DNA of 64,000 bases, from positions 62,001 through 126,000 of the forward strand of contig JADANN010000447.1 of the NCBI GenBank assembly GCA_018806985.1, in the 5' to 3' direction. A program made the position numbers and the translations under genes. The notes under the pieces were generated by a model. The model was not told the DNA's origin and made no database searches. It saw only the letters and a list, made by a program, of their open reading frames with translations. Of the stretch, positions 48,101 to 60,100 are shown piece by piece (positions within the stretch are counted from its first letter, which is position 1; each line of letters opens with the position of its first letter). This stretch comes from Angiostrongylus vasorum (lineage: Eukaryota; Nematoda; Chromadorea; Rhabditida; Metastrongylidae).

Positions 48101-51100
48101 AATAAAAAAAGCCCACGTTTTTTGGGGAGGAGACAGCTAAAAATAGGAATTCGCCAGGCTACCCCATAAGTTGATGTTTAGCTAAGCTTCCCGATGATAA
48201 TGTCAAACTCCTCAGCTTGAGTGACGCCCATTATACTACGTAGTTCGACATTCAAGAAGACTACTCCCTGCCAAGACTAAGCCGGCTATGGAATGGATAA
48301 TGGGGTTCTAAAGCTCACAGAAAAAAAAACTCTTTGAGAAAAAAAAGTCCCGTCTCTATAGATATTAGACTCTCTTGGTATGAAAATAGAAAAATCATGA
48401 AAAAGATTAGGATTAAAAGTCCACTTAATTACGAATAATTATCCGAAGACGCTCTAAACACTTAAAAAATAAAAGCAGACGAAAATAAATATACAAGTCA
48501 GAGTTCAAATTCTGCAAATTCAGCATGCTTACCAATCTGATTCGACGACGGATGGCCGATGTTGGCCAGGCGCAGATAAAGCAATGCAGCTACTAGGGGC
48601 TTTCTTGTGAGCGTATTGAACACGACTGGACACTGAATCGCACACTGTACTGCTTCGTTGCCATTTCGTAGCAAGTTCTGCAAGAAATTTCCTTAACTAC
48701 GAGCAGTTCAGGCAGTATCATGCTATCCATGACTCGAGGAACATTCTAAAAGACCATCCTCATTTTTTTGAGAAATTGTTATTCTTCTCTTTGTCCGCAT
48801 CTAGAACAATGTGAGATAAGAGTTGAAGGAAAAGACACTTTGTGAAGACATAATGATGATATAATACCCCCACTAGGCACGCAAAGGACCCAGAGATATA
48901 GCCGGGAGGACTTTGAAGTACGTGTCACGATCCTCGCGCAGGAATCGAGAACACAAGCGCGCAAAACTCTCGAGGCGTTCTGGATTAATTCCAGAAATCC
49001 GAAAATGAACCGCAGGGAAGAATGCCTCATTATCACGCGTGACATTGGGCAGTATATAAGGCTGTTATTTTGATGGGAGGGGGCATATTACGCTTCCATG
49101 TGAACTCTGTGCGGTTGGTCTCCACGCGACATACTCAGTGGAAGCCTCATTGAAAGCGGTGAGTGTGCAAAGCTGTGTTCAATGTGATTGAAATCTTGGT
49201 TCAGCGTTTTCTCTGTTTGGTTATGGAGGTGTTTGGCCGAATAGATTGCTGTCAACATGACCTTTCCAGGCTCTGAGGAAGGCGAAATCCGCCGAAACGT
49301 CAGCTTGTACGTAAATAAAGAAATAAAACAACACCTCGTGTTTGCTAAACAGAACTAGAAAGAATAATGATGAAGGTTTGGTTTACTACAACAATTCATT
49401 CTAGTGAAGCTGACAGTACAACTCAATTACAACTATTACTTTTGCTCAACTACCACTACACGTATTCATGTATTCCCAATTATTAATACCCTACCGTAGT
49501 AAAACGCTCTCGTTAAATGTACAAATTAGATATTCAAGAATGGGGGTAGCAAAGCCACCTGCGTATCTTTCTCAATCTTTATGGGGGCTGCTTCTTCTGA
49601 GAAACAGCTTCTTGCAAATCATGAGGTGTAAAGGATGGTTTTTTCTATCGAAAGAATACAAAAACTATGACAAAGAAGATGTGTATTAAAAAGAGGGCCT
49701 GTCGCAAGAAAATGGATTGATATCAACTCATGCCGTCGAGTCTGTCTTCTACCCTACCATCGCCTATGACTGGAAGTCCACTCGCGTCGAAATTTAAGTG
49801 TTAAACTCAATGGAACTCGATGGAACTTGATGGTAGTCTTTTTATTACATAAAAAATTATTTTTAAATACTCTATACACCAATGTATAGAACAGCTGCTT
49901 GAATCAAGTATGCTTAACCTTTTTATTTACTGCCTACTCTTTTTAATGGCAGGGTATATTGCGAAATATAACTTCAATGGAGCTGAGATAATCACAATTT
50001 TAACCTTTTTATTTACTGCCTACTCTTTTAATGGCAGGGTATATTGGCAGGTATAGGCGAAACGAAAGACCCTGCATGGTGTGGTGGTGAACGCGTTACT
50101 CCCCGGAAAGGACAATAGCGCGTTCGTTCCCCACCATAGGCACATGCGGTGCAGAGTTTTGCAAATATCTCAGCTTCGTTGAAGTTACATTTCGCAATAT
50201 ACCCTGCCATCAAAAAGAGTAGGCAGTAAGTAAAAAGGTTAAAATTGTGATTATAGCTGCAGCCTCAGCCTAACTGGGTTCAATGCCGATTTGGGCTCCC
50301 CAGATCAATCCCGTTGACGGGTGATTGCTGATGGCAAAAGATCGATAGAACTAGCTGAGAGACAGGCGAAACGAAGGACCCGCATGGTGTGGTGGTGAAC
50401 GCGTTACTCCCCGGAAAGGACAATAGCGCGTTCGTTCCCCACTCATAGGCACCTGCGGTGCAGAGTTTTGCAAATATCTCAGCATCATTCAAGTATGCTT
50501 ACTTACCTGATACTTGAATGGCCCGTCCTCATTGGTGGTGCCCCCCCCACAATCACCATTTTTCGGAGATTTGCTGGTTAAGCCATCATGGCTTCCTGGA
50601 ATCCCGAGGTCAGCATGCCCAACGTCTGCCCAAGTCTTCAACACCACAGGCAGTCGCAGCCCTTGTGGATCAGAGGGAGATTTGCCACCATGCGACTTTG
50701 ATACCAGGACCGTGGTGGATCCTGGCATTAGTTTACTCTTACCTAGGCGTTCTGATGGAAACGCCGGATTCCTTCTCAGCTTTGGAGACCCTGCCAGAGG
50801 ATGAATCCCTCGCTCTACATCGCAGCCCCACACTCCAGAAACACCCTCCCAGCCACGACGAGGCGGTAAACCGTTGGGAGGCGAATTGGACATTAATTTC
50901 ACAAAGACCTAATATTATAAAGCATTCTTTTACGGCTAAAGTTTAACTGCGTATTCTATTATTCAGTGAAAAATAAACGGATTCGTTTAGTTTTCAAAAT
51001 GTAGTTTTACCTGAAGTGGCACATAGCTGGCACCGACATACATCAATGATTCGCTGTCCCAGGTTTCAATACAAAGTGAGTTCGAATAAAGGTAGCTGAG

Positions 51101-54100
51101 AAACTCGTCTCGTTCATCGCCTATTAGGCATTGACGATCAATGAGAAACTTCACCCTGAACATCTAAAGAACTAAGCAGATTGTTCCGACTTCGAAAAGC
51201 AGTTGCTTTAGCACGAAACAGTTTTCATAACATACTCTGTTGAAGTAATGCGCTCACCAATATGAATCTTTTTATTTTTTATTTGTTTCAATTAGTTCCA
51301 GAGTATATATTGTCCACTTTACTGCACTTCCTTTAGTGAGCTCATTTTTTGCTCTGATCCGTGGTATACGAGCGTGTGGACTTGCAATGAGCTCTCGCCT
51401 CCTGTTCGAAGATTTTTGCCCTCACTCACAAACCTCGTTGAATGCTGGTCAAACAGATTCTCTCTGGAATCTTGTGATATCCGTAATAGATTGTTCCCTA
51501 GTCTTCACGACGGACAGCCATGTACCTTTATAGATCGGAACCAGCTCTCCAGTGAAGACTGGTATAAATTTCTCAGACCAGGAGGGATGGAGGCTTAATT
51601 GTTCGGGGAGGGACCGAACCAGAGCCTTGCGAGTGTGCTTAGAAACAAAGGCAAATGAAATCGCTTAGTTATTCCCTCTTTTGAAAATCTACTTAAATCT
51701 TCTTGTTGTTTATCTATTGCATGATCCGAAATCATGACTACAACATTGTGCTAATTCCAACACTTTTTGAATTCGAAACGTGCTACCCAATTAACTAAAC
51801 TTTTTGCGTATGGGTTCGTTTGCTGCTTAAAGATTTTTTTTCATCTTCGTCACAAATGTCGTTGAATATCAGTGCTTTAGTCGAATCTCCCTCGAGTCCT
51901 GGAATAACCATGCTGGAGCATTTCCAGATATAAAGGAGTGAGCTTGTCCCAGACAAGTTTGGTACCCATCACCCGAACCCGAAGGGACGAAAGACTATGG
52001 GAGCAGCACGGCGTCGAACCAGTCAGCGCATCTGTGGATTATGGTGTTCGCGTAATAAACGGGATCACTACTTCTGCGCCACCCGCTCTCTAGGGGAATT
52101 AACCCACTCTGCTTTGGCTACCGTATTGCGTGGATGGCCAAACGAGCCACGAGCGATTTTTTCGTCGCCTGAGGGTCTTTTGGTTTTTTTAACAATAAAA
52201 ATCCTTTTTAATAAATAGAGAACTAGAGACATTTTGAACACTACAAGATTGTAGAACAGACTTTGTGCTATTGTTCTATGAGTATGTGCATGTTATTATT
52301 TACCGTGTGTTACCACAGCCCAAATAGCGTAAAGGTTAGGGGACACCCCACAACACACATGAGATCGATCCCGCGCGTCAGGCTTGCCAAGCCTCCCATC
52401 CCTCTAGGGTCGGCAAATTAGTACACATCGAGCCGATGCATCGGCAGGTCACCGCGAGTCACTGTATAGGCCAGATATGCATTGAATCACGTTTAATAAT
52501 TCCATAATGAAGTTGAATGCACTGCGCATCCTTCAGGGATTGATCAACGTCGAGAGCTTTATCCTTTTTTTATTTACCATGATTCACATTGCAAATGCAA
52601 TGCTCTCAGCGTTTGCAAGTATTTTGCAGTTTATATTAAGTCTATTTCAGAGCTTTGTTTTATATCCGCACACTCCATAGAATAAGCATCGCGATTAAAA
52701 CGAAATAGCAATTAGTTGCTAGCTAAGTTACCGATCAATGAACTCTTACGGAAACAGGTTTTTTGCCTTTTCTAGTCTCACCCCTCCCATCTTGATGTGC
52801 TTTCGATTGGCTATCGAATGAATATACATGTTGCCTTGAAGAAAAAACTTTAAACTAAGAAGAAACCACTCAACTAAATATGAATACCTTATTGTCCACG
52901 CGGTCGTTTGGCTTCGTGGACAAAATAGTGTCCACACGTGCGGAATGGGTTAAACATCACTGAGAAACCCCCACTGGACATTTCATGCGATGAAATTTGA
53001 ACTACTGGTCGTGATTCTCTTCGTGTATGATGATTGCTGTTGGGTTGTTTAAACCTGCATCACTAACTATACATGATATTCTTCCCACATGAAAAATTCC
53101 GGATAACATATCCTTCCCACAGCAGGTATTGAATACTTCGCCCTTAGAACTAAACACCCATGTGAACGAATGACGAAGATGAGAAGATAAGATGATTATG
53201 AATGGCAAAGTTCCTAAACAGTAACAAATAATTACAATGCCTCATTAATATTATACGCTCTTTTTTAGTTCTTTTTCTTGATGCTTTCGTGGTATTAAAG
53301 AATCGCGCTACTCTAAGTGTAAATTTCCTCTCACCATACTACTCCAGGTAGATCTCTCCTGCCCCTAAGATTTTCTGTACGAAAAAATAACAACCGTACC
53401 ATAAATCCTGCACCAGCTTCACGAACATCTTCGCCGTTAGTATTCAACCGCTTCAGAATACATGGTTCACTGCTCGTCTCCGACAACAGAAGTCTGAATT
53501 AGTGTAGGGCTTGTTTCGCGATTAGTTTTTTTTCTGATTTAAAACGGTGTTTAGTAGAACAATTTTCAGAATTTAAAACTAAAATTTATGCATTAAGTCA
53601 CTAACTCTTCAGTAGTAATCTGTTGGAATCGATAAAACTGCATCGTGAAAAACACCTTTCGCATAGGAGTCACACTGTGGTTACACAGACTGCAATTAAA
53701 AATTATCTCGCTAAATACTTAGAACACATATATGTATATATAAAAAATAAAGGACAGAGCTGTCGGCATTAATCAATCCTTGAGGGTGCGCCATCCATTC
53801 GACTTCATTAAGCATCGTTTGGAGGTGATTGAATGCATATCTGGCTTTACAATGACTCACGGCGGCCTACCGATGTATCGAGCCAGTGCTGCTATCCTCT
53901 CAGACTATTCTGGTACCAATTTGCCGACTCCCGAGGGGATGGAAGGCTTGGTGGGCCATAGGCGCAAGGATCGATTCATCGTGTGTGTTCCAGGGCGTCT
54001 CCGACCACTGCGCCACACGCGCCATATGTATATATATGCATATATATACATACATACATATATATGTATATATAGCCACAACGATGTAGAGATTTCCCAA

Positions 54101-57100
54101 AAGTTAGACCTCTGGCCAGATCGAATCACGATTGTCCTTTCCGGGAGCTGGCATATTACGCATTGCATCACGGAGACACTTGCTCTTCGTTTCTCTCATC
54201 TAGTTTTGTACCTAACGTTGACATTAGCAACCCTGAAAGGGTAATAGTGGTTCGATCTGGCTCAGAGACCAAATTTTTGCAAATTTTGCGAATATCTCAG
54301 CGTCGTTGTGGTTGTGTTTCACATCATACCCCATACCGTGAAAAATTAAGGAAGGCAAAAAATAAAAGGGGGATATATATATATATATATATATATATTT
54401 AATATACTGCCTCCCGGAGAGAATTCGTGCCGCTTTGACGCGAGGCAAAGTGGCGCGTACCCAGGTGGTAAATAGGGGTTAACCGCGGATCAAAGAGATC
54501 TTATGCTTCCCGAGACGCAGATGAATCGAGGAAATGGACTCCTTGTTTCTACCATACCAATTTGGCAGATACCTTGTGCGTTCAAGAAAAGAAATTCATG
54601 CATGCGCGTGGTGGTATGGTCTTGTTTATGCGACACTAGGCACAGTAAAATAAGTAGAATCATTCCCTTCACCCCTAAAGAGCCTTCGATACAGCAGCGT
54701 TGGGTAGGACGAACACTGCTTTGCACGCACATTTGCGTTCGAGTTTTCGATAGAAGACTTGATCATGCAGGCAAGAAGGATAAGCTACGAGGTCATCGGA
54801 CTGGTCGAGGCGAGAAGATGTCACCTATTCAACATCATCTATGTCACCGAAAAACAACTGTTCCCCGGAACATGCGACAATAGAAGAGTTGGCGCCATCG
54901 GCGTTCTCGTCAGCACGAGTTTGACCAGAAACATCGATCCATGCGAACAACTAACAACTCGAATCGGGCCTTTACGGCTGAAGAGACGTGTATCAAAAAC
55001 GGTCCTGGCAATCTTCGCCGCTACTCATCGAGATCAAACTATGACAAAGACGAAGCGTTCTATATAGACTTGGAGAAGTGCTACAGAGAACAGCATACAT
55101 TTTTTAAGCTACACCCATTCGTCATTGGAGCATTCAACGCCGACTGGACCCAGAGGAACGTCTGCGGAACGTTACAATGGGATCCAAGCATTAGAAGGAA
55201 ATGAGCGAGATGAGTGGCTTTCTTGGTTTACCACGACGAGCAAGACCATGTAACTAACAATTCTAGCAGCCCCACTTTCAACGACTGACGTGGGAGTCTC
55301 CCAATGGAGAGTAACGAAATAGGCCACATCACAGTAAATCGAAGGTTTTGCTTAGTCGATGTTGCTGTTGTCCCAAAATTCTACACGGTACCAGACCACC
55401 GGCTCCTTCGTGTAAGATTTCGTTTATCAAAGAAAGGAGAATAAGCCACTAATCAAGAAAATGATGTCCGAAACCACCAAAAACTAGTATTTATTCAGTT
55501 CATCAGTCGGCTCTTCGGACGATGTCGTTACTCATAACATCGTCGTGGAAAAGGATCAGCTCATTCAATATATTCACATTAGTGATATGAAAGCTGGAGT
55601 TCGAAAATCACCTAGAGGGTAGCCTCAAGAAACACTCGAGCTGATACACCAGCGTGTGGATCGTATGAGTTATAGGCAACCGCCAGCGTACGGCCAAAGT
55701 TGGAAAACAATGCAGGGAGCGATAAAAGGAGATCTCAAAGAGAAAAGAGCAGCAGCTATGGTCAAAGCTGTAGAGGATGCGAAAGACATTCGCAAAGACC
55801 ACAGAAACTTCGCTAATTAGAAAACCAAGATAGTTGTACTCTGACATCCAGACAGAACAATTACGGCTTCCAGAAGGGCAATGGAGAAAAATTATTCACG
55901 CTGACTACTCGGATGTCTTCAGTAGCCAAGTTCACCTGCCTTCAGATGGATTTGTCGACTCAACGGTTCTCCTTTCTGAAATCAGACATGCTGTTCCGTC
56001 GGCAATGAATGGAACAGCACTTAGTCCAAACAGGATATTATATGGACACCTGAAGAATGGAATCCGAACTACGTCAACAATTAAAAATCAAACACGCCGT
56101 TTTATACGCCAAACCGTCGAAGGAAAGATGAGCCGGAGCCATGAAATGCAAGCGATGGACCAGAGCAACTAGTTACTGGATTCCTCGTGATGTCAAATGA
56201 ACTGCAGGAAGACCACTGACCCGATGGTCACAGTTCTTCATGAAAACCCTTGAAGGAAGATATGATGATTAACGAGTTTCTATAACGAGTAATCCTTACT
56301 GGGTTACTCTTGTACTTGATAGGGAAAGACGGACGTTTTACTGACGCCCACTTGAGTCACTCAACGATCAACTGGAGGATAGGTGATACAAGTGATATAT
56401 ATATGTGTACATATATGGAGATAATAAAATTTCCCAGGAACCGGAAAGCCCAGTGAGCAGTAAACCTATGCCACGGGTCAGATCGTCTTGGAGGAGATCT
56501 AATCGCGAATTTGCAAGCCTTGGCTCAATCCAGATGGTCGACGACTGCGAGTGGTAATAACCAATGAGCGATTTAATACGACAATATCGAGACTTCAAAA
56601 ATGTGAAGGCGGGATTTCGTTCAGGATCTGTCTGCCTCATTTTTAAAAACGAACCATTCAAATTTCGAAAAAATGCGAGATCTAAATGCTTAGATAATCC
56701 ATCTTCAATTCGTTCCAACAAGTAGTAATTAATGCCTTTTGTGGACATTAGAAAATTTTGTTCTCTTGTGACTCGGATTCTTCAAGGACCCCACCGATTC
56801 CTGTGATGACAGTAAATCCTGTGACTGGTGGACAGATCGCTCAAACACGATGTCACAAGACGGATGCAAAGCTTCATAGAAGAATACACACAGCGCGAAC
56901 AACTACTCCAATTAGTTTTTTTGTTTGAACGATAAATTCTGCCATCTATAAGGTCTACTGGAATTTATATTTAGCACTTTACTTTGTTCTTTCGTCATAC
57001 ATTCAATCTTCCTTTTTCAGATAAACTTCAAAAATCATTCAACGCTGTGTTGAGATTCCGTTACCATTTCATTGCCATAAATTGCACGATGACTTCATTT

Positions 57101-60100
57101 GTGCCAAGGCCATCATTAATTTCGACCATCCGACTCGAAAGAGTGGCAGTGGTGTTGATGTCAACGAGCATCGGTAGATTTCCATCCCGATCAAGTATAG
57201 CAGGAAACTGAAAAGCCTGTGATCTCATGAATTTTTTCTTCATTGTTGTACTAGAAAAAAAACTAGCCGGAACATTAGATAGCGCGGCATGAGCGGACCG
57301 AGTAATATTCGATGGCCTGAAATTGGAGTGATTTCCGACATTTCCAACATTTCTCACCCTCTAAAATATTTCCGATCTGTGAATTAGTAGCTGTAACGCA
57401 AGCTAAACGGAGTTATAATAAACAGTTTCTGAATGGTGTATCCGTGAAGTGAAAAAAGCTGACAAATAGTTAGGATCATTACACGATAAGTACAGAGTAG
57501 TTATTCCGAACTAACGACAGCACTAAAAGCGCACTGTTTCAAGCAAAAACTAGGTGACGGAATAATAAAAAATGAAGCTTTCAGTGTTGATCGATCACGC
57601 AGAAATGCGTCACGCATTAGACTCCATTCGTGGTATTGCAGAGACGACTGAACGTATCTAGCCTATTACTTGTAAGGTCCACTGATATGTCTTTTCAGTG
57701 TTGCTTTATCCTTCAAGACAAGTTCGATACCAAATCGTTGATGTCGGCGAGAACTGGAATCTCACTTAGGTAGTGAGTGGAGTGACATCAAACCGATGAC
57801 CATTTATTCGCGAGACAGCTCTGACCACTGAACCAGCTCCACATTAATGGGCGGAAGAACAAGAATTGTAACAGTTGGTATTTCATTAACACAATGAAAA
57901 ATTAGTAGTGGTTCCACATGCATTATTGGCTTCATACAACAAGAGCGCATCCAAGGAAAACTCCGGAAATCAGACATATTGGTGGCGCTAAATTACCAGT
58001 GTTTGTTAAATCAGTTTGAGAAGAAATAAGACGTCTGAACTATTTCGGGAGCGCATAGCACAGTGGTAGTGATGTCCGTCGTCACGAGCATAAGGCTAGT
58101 TCGATACCGTTCCGAGCCAACCAAGCCTCTCATCCCTTCGGAGTCGGGAAATTCGTACCAGACTTGTCTGGGAAAAAATCACTTTCTGCAATCCAATTGA
58201 GAACGCTCCAGCCCGGCTATCTCAAGACTCCAGGGAGAATCGCTCGACCAGCATCCCACAACATTCAAGATGAAATCAAAATCCTCAATCAGAAAGCGAA
58301 GTCACACGCAAAAGTTGGAAGATCTTCGTGGACAATGGATGCGAGAAAACGAATCGAATGTGAGAAATGCTGTGACCCGCACAGTGGAAGTGAAGACGGA
58401 TCAAGTAGAATGAAAAAAAAACTACTTCAGGTGAGGAAGAAAAGAAAGGACAAAATTCTGTCAAAGAAATCAACGTAGTGAAATAAAATGAACCTGGCTT
58501 CCTTTAATGGTAAAGAATAGGCGGTTGGTACATTTTCCCGAGGAGACTCTTGTTCAATAAGACGTTCGATCCTTTCGTGCAGTACAGGCGATGTGATCGT
58601 GGTCGGCCTCTGAAAATCTCGTTTTCAGATGGAAAATATTTATATCTTTGACCTACCTTAATGTCCTATTAATGTTGGTCATTGGACTGAGCAGGCCAAA
58701 ATTCTCTTCCAGTGCCCACTAACACTTCCAAGTAAAGGAAAACTCGTCCGAATAGTAAAAAAACTATAGGTGTTCTCAAAGAAATGAAATATGCGGTATT
58801 GGCCCGAAGCTAAATGCTGTACATCGGTGCTTTCTTTATCTACCTAGTTATCAGGATCGACTTTCTATTAACCTCAGCATTGGAATGTGAATGCGTCGTT
58901 TTCTTGTTCAGCAATCGCGAGGTTATTAAACAGCATACATTTACTTCCATAGAAAAGCACAATACCATACAATACAACAGTAGCTGACGTTTCGGCAGTA
59001 TCGCCTTCTTCAGAGCCGCTTTTTTTACGTGCCTTCCAATGAGGAAGATTAGAACAGCTGATTATAGTCGCATAAGGTTGATGACTCTGAAGAAGGCGAT
59101 ACTGCCGAAACGTCAGCTACTGTTGTATTGTATTGTATTGTGTTTTTCTATGGAAGTAAATGTATGCTGTTTAACAACCTCGCGATTTCTGAACAAGAAA
59201 ACTATGCATTCTACCTAGTTATATTTTTTCACACGATCCATCTTTCACATTTACCCTGCGGATATGAGCACTTCTCGAATTTCATTCGTTTCCTCGCATC
59301 CATCATCCACGAAAGTCTTCTAACTTTTACGTATAACTTTGTAGCCGTTGTTTGAGGATTTCCCTTTCATAATGATTGTTGTTGAATACTGATCTAGTCG
59401 ATTTTCCTTGCACTCCTGGGTTAGCGAGGCTAGAGCGCTTCCCTCTCGGATTACAAAGAGTGGACCTTTTCCAGGCCAGTCTTCTACCAATTTCCAGACC
59501 TTAAAAGAATGAGAGGCATGGTGAGCCGTAGTGGGTTCGAGTCAGTACCGTGCTCGTAATGATTGGCATCACTACCACTGAGCTACCCGCCCCATATCCG
59601 GTTACATTAACTATTTAATTTTTTGTTTGGAGAAAATAATAACCCTTACCATTGTTTCATGTAAATGAAATTTTCACTAACCTTCGCTATTATGGTCGGT
59701 AGCTGCCTTTCAAGTTGTTTCGTTTCTGAATCGTCAAGTTGTGGCTGACGTCTTTCCTGTGAACGTTCCCGACTGTCGTGCTCCATAATTTGTTCTTCAA
59801 CGATTTCATGTCGTGGAGCGGGTGTCGTACGCGATGAGTCATCTATTTGAAGCCGCGTGCGTGATTGTGACAGAGAATCGTACGCATGCTAAAGATATAT
59901 CATATCAATGTGAATGAGTATACGATTTGAAAATGAGGTAAAGTTTTAGAATCTGAACCGAATTTCGATTGAGTACGAACTATGAACTTTGGTCTCATTA
60001 AATAAGTTCTAGTCAAACATTCTAATATCGTACTTTGACTCGGACCAACCTGGCTCTGCGAATGGTGGGCGCGCCAAAAGGTTAGCCGAATAAAGTTCCT

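Noticed and set aside
54503..54883. 126-codon plus frame as a separate gene
   Set aside because: Lies in the leader and endonuclease start of the RTE remnant; the neighbouring frame carries the endonuclease residues.
56368..56748. 126-codon minus frame as a gene or nphp-4 exon
   Set aside because: Does not match the NPHP-4 segment expected between exons 5 and 6, which is already joined in phase; part faintly resembles R4.
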